Shown in pieces: positions 19,973 to 28,324 of a DNA stretch of 58,812 nt; positions within the stretch are counted from its first letter, which is position 1; each line of letters opens with the position of its first letter. The translations under genes were made by a program, and so were the position numbers. The notes beneath the pieces were generated by a model. The model had not been told where the DNA came from and searched no databases. It saw nothing but the letters and a program-made list of their open reading frames with translations. The DNA is from Acidimicrobiia bacterium (lineage in GTDB: Bacteria > Actinomycetota > Acidimicrobiia > Spongiisociales > ZC4RG35), in the NCBI GenBank assembly GCA_028284765.1, contig JANQRA010000023.1:160694-219505 (forward strand). The letters are read 5' to 3'.

Positions 19973-20730
19973 GTTTTCATGTCAGAACAACGGTGTTTGA
20001 AGGCCCTCTGGACCTTCTGCTCCAATTGATCACCAAACATCAGATGGACATCACCGCCGTCGCGCTTACTGAGGTTGTCGCGGAGTACCTCTCATTTGTC
20101 GATGAGATGGCCGAAATGGATCTGGAGGTCACGTCGGAGTTCCTGCTCATCGCCGCCACTCTTGTGCAACTCAAGAGTCAGTCCCTGCTTCCCAGCGGAC
20201 GTGATCTGGACCTCGACGATGAGCTTGCCCTTATTGAAGAGCGCGACCGTCTGTTGTCACGTCTCCTGGCATCGGTCACATTCAAAGACGTCGCTGCAGT
20301 CCTGCGGCGGAGGTTGCAAGAGGGCAACCGATACGTCCCGAGGAACGTTGGGATTGATCAGGTCATCCAACAGCCTCCTCCACGGGTCGATCTACCGATG
20401 GGCGCGATCGAACTTGCTGCGCTTGCCGAGAAGGTGTTTGCCAGGAGCGCAGCTGAGCCCGATCTCGATCACCTCGATCTCGATCTTCCAAGCGTTGAAT
20501 ACGCCATCCAGGATCTACAGGAACGAATCGAGTCGCTAGCTGTTTCGTCTTTTGATTCTCTCACCGACCATTGCAATCGACCTGTCGAGGTTGCCGCATA
20601 CTTCTTGGCTCTGTTGGAGTTGGCTCGTTGGGGCTTGGTCGAAGTCAACCAAGCGGACTGGGAAGCGCCGATCGAAGTACAGCATCTCGGTGGAGAGACT
20701 CTCGACCTCACATCCGAGTGGGCGCAGTGA
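19969..20730 (+). CDS. scpA: Segregation and condensation protein A
   Basis: 253 residues. ScpA is the kleisin that links SMC heads and binds ScpB in chromosome condensation. The N-terminal FEGPLDLLLQLI and LTEVVAEYLSFVDEM are classic ScpA motifs, then EFLLIAATLVQLKSQSLLP, and a C-terminal winged-helix part ends LELARWGLVEVNQ. The ATG overlaps the HD gene and the stop overlaps the scpB GTG, so ScpA and ScpB are coupled, as usual. Confidence 0.95.
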   Translation: MSFHVRTTVFEGPLDLLLQLITKHQMDITAVALTEVVAEYLSFVDEMAEMDLEVTSEFLLIAATLVQLKSQSLLPSGRDLDLDDELALIEERDRLLSRLLASVTFKDVAAVLRRRLQEGNRYVPRNVGIDQVIQQPPPRVDLPMGAIELAALAEKVFARSAAEPDLDHLDLDLPSVEYAIQDLQERIESLAVSSFDSLTDHCNRPVEVAAYFLALLELARWGLVEVNQADWEAPIEVQHLGGETLDLTSEWAQ

Positions 20731-21287
20731 ACGATTCGGCGGCGCTCGAGGCGATCTTCTTCGTCGCGGAACACCCAATTCCGACCTCGGAGTTGGCTGA
20801 GGTACTCGAGTTGCCGCTAGACGTCACAGAAACGCTCATAAGCGAGTTTGCGGAGGGACTCAGCGACCGGCAAGCCGGCGTCGTGCTGCGGGAAACTGCA
20901 GGGGGGTGGAGGATGTTCAGCCACCCCGATGCCTATCCCTACCTCGAGAGGTTTTCGTCGTCGGCCACCGCCCGAAGACTCTCCCCGGCAGCCATGGAGA
21001 CTCTCGCCGTGGTTGCTTATCGCCAACCGGTGTCCAGGTCACAGATCGCAGAGATACGAGGCGTCGATTCAGATTCATCCGTGCGCACGCTGGAGCGAAT
21101 GGGATTTGTTGAGGAAAAGGAACGACTAAATCTGCCCGGAAATCCGGCGATCTATCAAACCACCAGCCTCTTCTTGGAGAAGATGGGCTTGATGAGCCTC
21201 GACGAGTTGCCGCCACTTGCCGATCATGTGCCCCCAGCGGGAATTGTCGAGACGCTCGAAGAGACGCTCCGCCCCGGGATCGAGTGA
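20727..21287 (+). CDS. scpB: Segregation and condensation protein B
   Basis: 186 residues from GTG 20727 (GTGA with the scpA stop); a longer frame start lies inside scpA. Two winged-helix domains are apparent, with AALEAIFFVAEHPIPTSELA at the N-terminus and ALAVVAYRQPVSRSQIAEIRG-type sequence (starting ETLAVVAYRQP) in the second domain. It works with ScpA and SMC in chromosome segregation. It is shorter than some homologues because the variable C-terminal tail is brief. rluB follows after 3 bp. Confidence 0.93.
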   Translation: MNDSAALEAIFFVAEHPIPTSELAEVLELPLDVTETLISEFAEGLSDRQAGVVLRETAGGWRMFSHPDAYPYLERFSSSATARRLSPAAMETLAVVAYRQPVSRSQIAEIRGVDSDSSVRTLERMGFVEEKERLNLPGNPAIYQTTSLFLEKMGLMSLDELPPLADHVPPAGIVETLEETLRPGIE

Positions 21288-21290
21288 GCA

Positions 21291-22004
21291 TTGGCGGAGC
21301 GAGTCCGCATCCAGAAGGCGATTTCTCATGCCGGCCTCATGTCTCGGCGAGCGGCCGAGGAGGCAATGAAGGCGGGGAGGGTGAAGCTCAACGGAGAGGC
21401 CGTCGTGCTGGGCGACCGTGTCGACTTGGAAGATGACGTTCTCACTGTCGATGGGGTACCGCTGGCCATCAAACCCGACCTGGAGACTCATCTCGTCTAC
21501 AAGCCCACCGGAGTGATCAGCACGGCTGACGACCCCCAAGGTCGGCCAACGGTCGTCGAGCTCGTTGTAAGCGACACGCGGCTGTATCCGGTCGGGCGGC
21601 TCGACGCAGACTCCGAAGGCCTCATCCTGGTCTCGAACGACGGCGAGTTGACTTATCGTGTCACGCATCCCAGCTTCGAAGTCACCAAGACCTACGTTGT
21701 GGAGGTATCGGGTTCCCCGACCCCTCAAGCTATCAAGAAGCTGGTGGACGGAGTCCTGCTCGACGACGGTCCGGCCACTGCGGTCTCCGCTCGCATTTTG
21801 GACTCACACGACGGTCGTGGTCTGGTCGAAATCGTCATGGGAGAGGGTCGGAATCGTGAGGTTCGGAGAATGTTGCACGGCCTCGGTTTGCCAGTGACAT
21901 CCCTAGTCAGGGTCGCCATTGGAGGCCTGCGTGACGCCAATCTCAAGCCAGGAGGTTCGAGACTCCTCAACGCAGCCGATATTCGAAAGATCTTTGGAAA
22001 ATGA
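21291..22004 (+). CDS. rluB: Ribosomal large-subunit pseudouridine synthase, RluB family
   Basis: 237 residues from TTG 21291. An N-terminal S4 RNA-binding domain (RIQKAISHAGLMSRRAAEEA) is followed by a pseudouridine synthase domain with the catalytic Asp in PVGRLDADSEGL. The C-terminus has GRNREVRRM, typical of the RsuA/RluB/E/F family. It probably modifies 23S rRNA; the exact site and the RsuA alternative cannot be separated by sequence alone, but the scpAB-rluB-cmk context matches Rv1711. It is coupled to aroA by ATGA. Confidence 0.9.
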   Translation: MAERVRIQKAISHAGLMSRRAAEEAMKAGRVKLNGEAVVLGDRVDLEDDVLTVDGVPLAIKPDLETHLVYKPTGVISTADDPQGRPTVVELVVSDTRLYPVGRLDADSEGLILVSNDGELTYRVTHPSFEVTKTYVVEVSGSPTPQAIKKLVDGVLLDDGPATAVSARILDSHDGRGLVEIVMGEGRNREVRRMLHGLGLPVTSLVRVAIGGLRDANLKPGGSRLLNAADIRKIFGK

Positions 22005-23263
22005 CCGTCCGAGCCCTTTCTGCCTCTGTCGGCCCTATTGACTCTTCGGTCACGCTGCCGGCTTCCAAGTCTCAGCTCCTCCGATGTCTTGCCGCCGCCG
22101 CGATGGCTCCGGGGCGAAGCCATCTCTACAACCCAACGGCCTTCGAGGACGCCGAGGCCATGATCCGCGTCGTCGACTCGATGGGAGCGACTGTCAGCAG
22201 AGGCTCGGAGTTGTGGGCAATCGATGGCGTGGACGGTCGACTAACTCTCAGCGAGGGAGTTGTGGACTGCGGGGAATCGGGGCTTAGTGCAAGGATCGCT
22301 CTGGCAATGGCAGCTTCGGGTGAAGGCACGACCACTATCACCGGTCGTGGTCGGCTCCCTGACCGTCCGATGGCTGGCCTTATTGATGCTCTCAGGCAAC
22401 AGGGAGTCGAGATACATGGTGACCGTCTACCGATCGAAATCCACAGCACTGGGCCGCTATGGGGCGGAAACGTCTCAGTTGACGCTTCTGTCACCACCCA
22501 GTTCGCGACGGCATTGCTGATGGTCGGCCCGCTGATGCATGAGCCCCTTCAGCTCGATGTAGTTGGGCTCCTGAGTTCCGCTGGCTATCTGAGTATCACG
22601 ATCGAGACGCTCCGCGCGTTTGGTGCCGAAGTTGATGAGACAACGACTGGGGTTCGCATGGCCAATGCAGGCTTTGAGTCGGCTGACATCGTCCTGAGAC
22701 GAGACGCCTCAGCAGCGGTGTATCCGGCGGTGGCCGCGGCGATGACTCGCGGGAAGATTCGAATCGATGGCCTGCGCTCTGCTGACACTCACCCCGACAT
22801 GGCGGTTGTTCGCCTTCTCCAGAGCATGGGAGCTCGAGTCAGCGACGAGGTTGGGCATCTCCTCCTGGACGCCACCGACTTAGAGCTCTCAGGCTTCGAA
22901 GTCGATATGTCGTCATCACCCGACGGTGCGGTCGCGATGGCGGTTCTAGCCCTTGTGGCAGAGGGTCCATCGCGACTCGCGGGGCTTGGCTCACTGCGAC
23001 ACAAGGAATCGGACCGCCTATCTGCAGTGGAGAGTGAGGCCAAGAAGCTGGGAGCGAACGTTGAAATCGAGGGCGACAGTTTGGTGGTGGTGCCTTCAGT
23101 CCTGAATGACACCACTGTGGACTCCCACGGCGATCACAGGATCGCGATGTCATTCGCGCTGCTTGCCTTCGCTGGTGTCGGCTTGTCGATTTCAGATCCA
23201 GAGGTAGTCAACAAGACATGGCCCGCTTACTGGGACTTCATCGACAATCTTGACAAGAAGTAG
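22001..23263 (+). CDS. aroA: 3-phosphoshikimate 1-carboxyvinyltransferase (EPSP synthase)
   Basis: 420 residues. It transfers enolpyruvyl from PEP to shikimate-3-phosphate in aromatic amino acid synthesis. It has LPASKSQLLR at the N-terminus (the S3P/PEP site lysine), GESGLSARIALA, GRGRLPDRPM, HKESDRLSA and GDHRIAMSFA near the end. The ASKSQ form differs from the PGSKS of many class I enzymes. In mycobacteria aroA is elsewhere; here it sits between rluB and cmk, as in many other bacteria where aroA and cmk are neighbours. Confidence 0.93.
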   Translation: MTVRALSASVGPIDSSVTLPASKSQLLRCLAAAAMAPGRSHLYNPTAFEDAEAMIRVVDSMGATVSRGSELWAIDGVDGRLTLSEGVVDCGESGLSARIALAMAASGEGTTTITGRGRLPDRPMAGLIDALRQQGVEIHGDRLPIEIHSTGPLWGGNVSVDASVTTQFATALLMVGPLMHEPLQLDVVGLLSSAGYLSITIETLRAFGAEVDETTTGVRMANAGFESADIVLRRDASAAVYPAVAAAMTRGKIRIDGLRSADTHPDMAVVRLLQSMGARVSDEVGHLLLDATDLELSGFEVDMSSSPDGAVAMAVLALVAEGPSRLAGLGSLRHKESDRLSAVESEAKKLGANVEIEGDSLVVVPSVLNDTTVDSHGDHRIAMSFALLAFAGVGLSISDPEVVNKTWPAYWDFIDNLDKK

Positions 23264-23329
23264 GCACTCGCCGGGGTGGCGCGCTAACTTGCTCTGCCGG
23301 GAGGGCCTTGCTTCCGACTTCGCCCCCAT

Positions 23330-23374
23330 TTGTCCGAAATCCCCCCACCTCGGACAACCCCTCCGGAAGGAGGG
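23330..23374 (+). other. Tandem hairpins in the aroA-cmk spacer
   Basis: TTGTCCGA (23330-23337) pairs with TCGGACAA (23350-23357). CCCTCC (23359-23364) pairs with GGAGGG (23369-23374) around a GGAA loop of GNRA type. They lie between the aroA stop and the cmk -10 hexamer. They could be the aroA-side terminator or an mRNA 3' structure; no T-run follows. Confidence 0.45.
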
Positions 23375-23392
23375 CTCTCCCGATTTCTCATC

Positions 23393-23398
23393 TACTCT
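23393..23398 (+). promoter_or_regulatory. -10 hexamer TACTCT upstream of cmk
   Basis: TACTCT lies 9 nt before the TTG start at 23408, giving a near-leaderless cmk transcript separate from the upstream run. Confidence 0.45.
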
Positions 23399-23407
23399 CT
23401 GTTCGGT

Positions 23408-24055
23408 TTGACCGACTTCATCGTGACCATCGACGGGCCAGGTGGCACCGGAAAGAGCACCGTCAGCAGAAAACTCGCTGAGCGGCTTGGTCTTCCGCAC
23501 CTCGACACCGGGGCGTTCTACCGGGGCGCGACTCTCGCTGTGTTGAGGGAAGGAAGCGCACTCGACGATCCGACAGCAATCGAAGAAGCCGTTGCGGAAG
23601 TCGAACTCGTTCGTGAGAACGGCCGCATGCACTTGAACGGAGACGATGTCGAGCAAGAGATTCGAGGCGATGCAGTCACCGGAGCCGTTTCGGCTGTGTC
23701 CGCCGTGCCCAGTGTCAGGCAGAAACTCGTTCAGTTGCAACGCGACTGGGTGGCCAGCAGGGGAGGGCACGGGGTGGTCGAGGGTCGAGATATTGGCTCC
23801 GTCGTCTTTCCGGAGGCGAACGTGAAGATCTTCTTGGATGCACGGCCAGAGGTGCGCGCCTCGCGGAGGGCGGCACAGTCGCAGGAGTCCACGGAAGATG
23901 TGCTGGCGGACCTGCGTCGCCGTGACCACCTCGACTCGACAAGGGCCGCCTCGCCAATGTCGATTCCCGAGGACGCAGTAGTCGTAGACACCTCTGACAT
24001 GACCATCGAGCAGGTCGTCGACAAGCTGGTTTCCATCGTTCGCTCGATGTCCTGA
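23408..24055 (+). CDS. cmk: Cytidylate kinase
   Basis: 215 residues from TTG 23408. It phosphorylates CMP and dCMP. DGPGGTGKSTVSRKLAERLG is the P-loop, followed by LDTGAFYRG; GRDIGSVVFPEA and RRDHLDSTRAASP are family motifs (NMP and LID regions). A start 78 bp further upstream is unlikely, since that stretch is a pair of hairpins and would add Pro-rich residues. The TTG is supported by the upstream TACTCT hexamer. GTG 23423 is a weaker alternative. Confidence 0.92.
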   Translation: MTDFIVTIDGPGGTGKSTVSRKLAERLGLPHLDTGAFYRGATLAVLREGSALDDPTAIEEAVAEVELVRENGRMHLNGDDVEQEIRGDAVTGAVSAVSAVPSVRQKLVQLQRDWVASRGGHGVVEGRDIGSVVFPEANVKIFLDARPEVRASRRAAQSQESTEDVLADLRRRDHLDSTRAASPMSIPEDAVVVDTSDMTIEQVVDKLVSIVRSMS

Positions 24056-24071
24056 GTCTCGGACGCACACC

Positions 24072-24077
24072 TACCAT
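24072..24077 (+). promoter_or_regulatory. -10 hexamer TACCAT for leaderless ispH
   Basis: TACCAT ends 7 nt before the ATG at 24085. Its last two bases overlap an upstream in-frame ATG (24076), which therefore would not be in the mRNA. Confidence 0.55.
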
Positions 24078-24084
24078 GTCGGAT

Positions 24085-25134
24085 ATGAGCGTTGATCGTG
24101 TGCTTCTTGCCGCCCCACGTGGGTTCTGCGCTGGAGTAGAGATGGCCATCAAGGCTCTCACCTGGATGACACGCATCTTCGATGGACCCGTGTATTGCTA
24201 CCACGAGATAGTTCACAACGAGTGGGTCGTCCGTGCTTTCGAACGGGTTGGGGTGGTATTCGTCAACGACATCTCCGAGGTCCCCGAGGGCGCACCTGTC
24301 ATGCTGTCTGCACACGGGTCAGCGCCTGAGGTGGTCGCCGCGGCTGGCGACCGCGCAGCCGTGGTTATCGACGCGGTATGTCCACTCGTGACCAAGGTCC
24401 ACCATGAAGTGAAGACGATGGCCCGCAAGGGCTTCGACATCATCTACATAGGCCACGAAGGCCACGACGAGGCGGTAGGAACCATTGCCGAAGCCCCCGA
24501 GGCGATCACGCTCGTTGAACCCGAGGATGGTTTGGCCAATTTCGACCCCGAGAACGAGGACAAGGTCGCACTCGTCGCCCAAACAACACTTGGCCTCTAC
24601 GAGTGGCAGGAGGTGATGGCTGAAGCCTCTGAGCGCTATCCGGAGTTGAAGACCGCACGCAAGTCTGACCTTTGCTACGCAACCACCAACCGCCAGGAGG
24701 CTGTCAACCAGTTGTCGGACCAATGCGACCTGATTCTCGTCGTGGGTTCCCACAACTCTTCTAACACTCAAGCCCTCGTCCGTGTCTCTCACGAGAACGG
24801 TGTGGCAGCTCACCGAATCGACTCGGCAGCCGACATAGATCAGGCTTGGCTCGAGGGAGTCTCGACAGTGGGTGTAACTGCCGGTGCGTCGGCGCCTGAC
24901 CACCTGGTTCAAGAAGTAATCGATCGACTCAACCCAGCCCAGGGATTTGAGCTTTGGAGATCCACAGAGGAAGAGGAGTATTTCCCACTTCCGCCACAAC
25001 TCCGAGCCTTTGTCACAACCTTGCAGCTGATGGTGGAGGCAGGGGTCACGACTTCGACCCCGGGACAAGCATCCTGGCTCGAACGCGATCGCGAGTGGAC
25101 CGCCACCGAAGCCCTCGAGATGATTAGCTCCTAG
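24085..25134 (+). CDS. ispH: 4-hydroxy-3-methylbut-2-enyl diphosphate reductase
   Basis: 349 residues from ATG 24085. It is the last enzyme of the MEP pathway and makes IPP and DMAPP with a [4Fe-4S] cluster. The three cluster cysteines are C15 (APRGFCAGV), C99 (DAVCPLV) and C197 (DLCYATTNRQ), in register with the E. coli enzyme. HGSAPEV and GHEGHDEAVG are active-site segments. The start at 24085 is preferred over 24076 because the -10 hexamer overlaps the earlier ATG. der begins right after the stop, so the two are co-transcribed. Confidence 0.95.
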   Translation: MSVDRVLLAAPRGFCAGVEMAIKALTWMTRIFDGPVYCYHEIVHNEWVVRAFERVGVVFVNDISEVPEGAPVMLSAHGSAPEVVAAAGDRAAVVIDAVCPLVTKVHHEVKTMARKGFDIIYIGHEGHDEAVGTIAEAPEAITLVEPEDGLANFDPENEDKVALVAQTTLGLYEWQEVMAEASERYPELKTARKSDLCYATTNRQEAVNQLSDQCDLILVVGSHNSSNTQALVRVSHENGVAAHRIDSAADIDQAWLEGVSTVGVTAGASAPDHLVQEVIDRLNPAQGFELWRSTEEEEYFPLPPQLRAFVTTLQLMVEAGVTTSTPGQASWLERDREWTATEALEMISS

Positions 25135-26448
25135 ATGAGCAGCCTGCCGGTTGTTGCGGTCGTAGGTCGTCCCAACGTCGGTAAATCGACGTTGGTCAAC
25201 CGAATCATTGGCTCGAGGTCCGCTGTTGTTGAAGAGATGGCCGGGGTGACCAGGGACCGCCGGCAGTTTGACGCCGATTGGGCCGGCCGGGACTTCATCC
25301 TTGTGGATACAGGTGGTTGGGAGTTGAAACCAGACGGCGATCTGAACCGATCGATTCGCGAACAGGCAGAAGGGGCCGTCTCAGGCGCAGATGCTGTGAT
25401 CCTGGTCGTCGACGGCACGACCGGGCTCACTGATGATGACTCTGGAGTGATCTCGATTCTGCGCTCCGCTGAAGTACCGATCGTGCTTGCCGTCAACAAG
25501 ATGGATGACGACGGGATCGAGCGAGAAGCAGATCAATTCTGGAAGCTAGGGCTCGGAGAGCCCAACCCAATCAGTGCCTATCACGGCAGGGGAGTGGGTG
25601 ATCTTCTGGACACGTTGGTAGCTGTTCTGCCCGCTAAGTCAGAAGAGCATTTGGAGTCGGACCTTCCCCGCATCGCAATCGTGGGACGCCCTAACTCCGG
25701 CAAGTCGACGCTGCTCAATCGTCTTGCCGGTGAGGCGCGGGTCATTGTGTCCGATAGACCGGGCACCACGAGGGACCCGATCGACGTCGATGTCGAGATC
25801 GATGGCGAGAAGTACCGGCTTGTCGACACCGCTGGCATCCGTCGGAAACCGCAGATCAAGGAAGATGCTGACTTCTACGCAGTCATCAGGGCCCGTGAGG
25901 CCTTGGACCGGGCCGACGTTGCGATCTTGATGGTCGACGGCACTGAGGGTGTCACTCATCAAGACCAACGAATAGCTGCAGAGATCGACGAAACCGGGGC
26001 ATCGCTGATTGTCGTCTTGAACAAGTGGGACGCCATCGACGAGGAGCAAAGGGAGTTGACAGAGCGTTCGCTTCCTGACCGCTTCTCCTTCATCGGATGG
26101 GCCCCAGTTCTGCGCATGTCGGCTCTCACCGGGGCCAGAGTCGGGCGCCTCGGAGCGGCCCTCGAGTTGGTTCTGGAGAATCGTTACTCCCGCATCCCAA
26201 CTGGTGGCCTGAACCGTGACATCCGGGCTTGGACCGCCTCGCATCCACCACCCGTGCGAAAAGGACGGCGACCAAGGATCCACTACGTTGTTCAGGCAGG
26301 CGTGGCCCCGCCAACGTTCGTGGTATTCGTCTCAGGTGGAGAACTCGGTGAGGACTACCTCAGGTTCTTGGAGAATCGACTGCGCGGTGAGTACGACTTC
26401 ATGGGCAACCCGATTCACTTCGTGACCAGGAATCGGCGCCGTGACTGA
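25135..26448 (+). CDS. der: Ribosome-associated GTPase Der (EngA)
   Basis: 437 residues with two tandem GTPase domains, unique to Der. G1 of domain 1 is GRPNVGKSTLVN (11-22) and of domain 2 GRPNSGKSTLLN. The G3 motifs are DTGGWE and DTAGIRRK; the G4 motifs are NKMDD and NKWD. A C-terminal KH-like domain ends with HFVTRNRR. It is needed for 50S subunit maturation. It starts directly after the ispH stop without a gap. A 43-residue membrane ORF overlaps its 3' end. Confidence 0.96.
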   Translation: MSSLPVVAVVGRPNVGKSTLVNRIIGSRSAVVEEMAGVTRDRRQFDADWAGRDFILVDTGGWELKPDGDLNRSIREQAEGAVSGADAVILVVDGTTGLTDDDSGVISILRSAEVPIVLAVNKMDDDGIEREADQFWKLGLGEPNPISAYHGRGVGDLLDTLVAVLPAKSEEHLESDLPRIAIVGRPNSGKSTLLNRLAGEARVIVSDRPGTTRDPIDVDVEIDGEKYRLVDTAGIRRKPQIKEDADFYAVIRAREALDRADVAILMVDGTEGVTHQDQRIAAEIDETGASLIVVLNKWDAIDEEQRELTERSLPDRFSFIGWAPVLRMSALTGARVGRLGAALELVLENRYSRIPTGGLNRDIRAWTASHPPPVRKGRRPRIHYVVQAGVAPPTFVVFVSGGELGEDYLRFLENRLRGEYDFMGNPIHFVTRNRRRD

Positions 26449-26572
26449 CCAGCGTGACCAGGAGGACCTCAAGACGCCCTTCACCTTCAAGCTGATGGTC
26501 GTGGCCGTGGCGGTCTATCTCGGATGGCGTCTGGTTGAAGCAATCGTATGGATATTCAGGCAAGTCTTCTGA
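26441..26572 (+). CDS. Small single-span membrane protein (43 residues)
   Basis: A frame runs from GTG 26441 to TGA 26572, overlapping der by 8 bp and the next gene by 25 bp. The product has a charged N-terminus (TDQRDQEDLK), then one hydrophobic helix (LMVVAVAVYLGWRLVEAIVW), and a short basic end. The overlap style matches the coupled genes nearby. Supporting features are the membrane segment and its place between der and a membrane protein gene; no family is recognised. Confidence 0.5.
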   Translation: MTDQRDQEDLKTPFTFKLMVVAVAVYLGWRLVEAIVWIFRQVF

Positions 26573-27561
26573 AACGCCGGTGGTCGGTGTCGGTGGCACT
26601 TGCCATCGTGGCCGCTGTACTTCTCACGGCGACGGTTGTGAGTCGGTGGACACACGACGTCCTCTTTGACACCGACTCCTGGACAGAAACAGCAGGAGTT
26701 GTTGGCACCCAGCCGGAGGTGATCGAATCGCTAGCTGACTTGACGTCCACAGCAATCGAAGATGCCCTCGACGCTGAGAACCGACTATCTGAGCTGCTCC
26801 CGGATCGGCTAGAACCGCTATCCGGACTCCTCGCGACCCAGATCAATGCGTTCATCGAGGCGGAGACCCTCCAGTTCTTCGAGTCTGATTTGTACAAAGA
26901 CATCTGGCTCAGGCTCAACCGCATAGGCCACAGTGCGGCTGTGGCCATCATTCGAGATGAAGTCCCAATCGTCTCGACGGCAGATGGGGCGGTGACGGTC
27001 GACCTCACACCTATCGTCGAGCCGATACTCGATCGAGTGTTCAGCAACCTGGTGGCTCTCGGCGAGAGCATCCCCGAAGGTCTCTTGGACCGTGTAGACA
27101 TCGATGAGGCCGTGGCCGGGGTCATTGCTGCCTATGAGGCCGACGGTCTCCCGGAGTCAATCACCACCGTCGAGGTCTACACAAGCGATCGACTGGCAGC
27201 CATCCAGTCTGGTGCGGCAGTCCTGGATCGGCTCGTTTGGGTTCTTCCAGTGCTGACGCTTTTGGTTCTTGGAGGAGCTGTCTATCTCGCACCCAACCGT
27301 GCTCGGATGACGGGCCTTCTGCTGGCCCTGGCCGCGCTGTCACTGTTGGCCGCGTTCGTTGCGATCAACTTGATCGTGGGCCAAGTCGTATCCGGTGTGG
27401 AGAGCGCATCGACGTCTCGAGTGGTTTCCGCAGTGTTCGACGGCATCACCGGGGGTCTTGAAGCCCTGCTGGTGATCCTGGTCGTACTCGGCGGTCTGGG
27501 AGCTCTTGGCATGGCAGGGTGGGCTCTGTACCAAAGGCTTCGCTCCGACCCGCAGCAGTAA
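26548..27561 (+). CDS. Integral membrane protein, actinobacterial, function unknown
   Basis: 337 residues. One N-terminal membrane helix (about 14-34) is followed by a large outside domain of about 200 residues rich in Asp, Glu and Leu, then three hydrophobic segments near the C-terminus (about 225-245, 252-275, 305-325). The sequence after the first helix (SRWTHDVLFDTDSWTETAGVV) resembles a group of uncharacterised actinobacterial membrane proteins. No catalytic motif is visible. The ATG lies inside the 43-residue ORF, which suggests coupling. The hydrophobic pattern supports the topology; the function is open. Confidence 0.65.
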   Translation: MDIQASLLKRRWSVSVALAIVAAVLLTATVVSRWTHDVLFDTDSWTETAGVVGTQPEVIESLADLTSTAIEDALDAENRLSELLPDRLEPLSGLLATQINAFIEAETLQFFESDLYKDIWLRLNRIGHSAAVAIIRDEVPIVSTADGAVTVDLTPIVEPILDRVFSNLVALGESIPEGLLDRVDIDEAVAGVIAAYEADGLPESITTVEVYTSDRLAAIQSGAAVLDRLVWVLPVLTLLVLGGAVYLAPNRARMTGLLLALAALSLLAAFVAINLIVGQVVSGVESASTSRVVSAVFDGITGGLEALLVILVVLGGLGALGMAGWALYQRLRSDPQQ

Positions 27562-27564
27562 CTT
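27559..27564 (+). promoter_or_regulatory. -10 hexamer TAACTT before the gene at 27571
   Basis: TAACTT overlaps the preceding stop codon and ends 6 nt before ATG 27571. This favours ATG 27571 over the in-frame ATG 27565. Confidence 0.5.
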
Positions 27565-27570
27565 ATGCTC

Positions 27571-28125
27571 ATGCAACGTTTGGAGATTCCGTTTGTCGCG
27601 AGATCGGGTTCAGGGGTTATTGAAGTGACTGTTGATCGGACGGATGATCCCACCCGGTACGGACAGGTCAGCACAGCAACAGGGTTTCCGATCTGCACAG
27701 CCACAGTTGCCTTTGATTTGAAGGGATACAATGGGCTCCTTGGATGGGTTCAGACGGTGGGCACGAAGTCGTCGCCGGACGCGGATCGGATCTTCGAGGT
27801 CGACCCGCTGCAAGTCTTCGAGGGCCTGGAGCTTCCTTTCGGTTTCTACGGTCTGAACCCAGTGATGTTCGATGCTCCTTATCGCAGCGATCGCACCAAG
27901 TACCTCGATTGGTTGGCCCAAGCCTTCTTGTGCGTTGCGCCGACTCATCCGATGGAGAAGGAAGTCGGAGCGGTCGCTGGGTTCAGCTGGGGCTTCAGAA
28001 TGAGCAACGGGGATGTTTCCATTGGCCCCGTTGAACGGCTCCACGCAACGGACTGGTCCAAGCACCTCGAGACCTTCTCCCAGCGGTATCCGAGTTGGAG
28101 ATTCAGCACCGGGGACTATTGGTGA
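27571..28125 (+). CDS. Uncharacterised protein (184 residues)
   Basis: Started at ATG 27571 on the leaderless-promoter argument. The protein is soluble-looking, aromatic-rich (many Trp, Tyr, Phe) and has alternating hydrophobic strands, with GLELPFGFYGLNPVMFDAPYR in the middle (starting near residue 88) and SKHLETFSQRYPSW near the end. No signal peptide, membrane helix or metal motif is seen. I do not recognise the family; the compact all-beta look could suggest a ligand-binding fold. It is the last gene before the accessory stretch. Confidence 0.6.
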   Translation: MQRLEIPFVARSGSGVIEVTVDRTDDPTRYGQVSTATGFPICTATVAFDLKGYNGLLGWVQTVGTKSSPDADRIFEVDPLQVFEGLELPFGFYGLNPVMFDAPYRSDRTKYLDWLAQAFLCVAPTHPMEKEVGAVAGFSWGFRMSNGDVSIGPVERLHATDWSKHLETFSQRYPSWRFSTGDYW

Positions 28126-28209
28126 CCGAAGCTCTCGACGGGCGCTTCAGGCCCACGAACAAAAAACAACCCGCAAAAGCCGTCGTCGTTTAGCGACGTG
28201 AGACCATTC

Positions 28210-28237
28210 GGGTCAAGGGAGCATTGCGCTCCGACCC
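28210..28237 (+). terminator. Bulged hairpin in the 28126-28324 spacer
   Basis: GGGTC (28210-28214) pairs with GACCC (28233-28237), and GGAGC (28218-28222) with GCTCC (28228-28232) around ATTGC. It lies between two convergent genes and could end either transcript. No T-run follows. I see nothing else in this roughly 200-bp spacer. Confidence 0.35.
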
Positions 28238-28324
28238 ATAGTCGCGTGCATCGGCCGTAGCGGAGATTGAAGCGATCCTGCAGGACCACCCGGATCACCT
28301 ATTGCCGGGAACTGAGTTAGTAGT

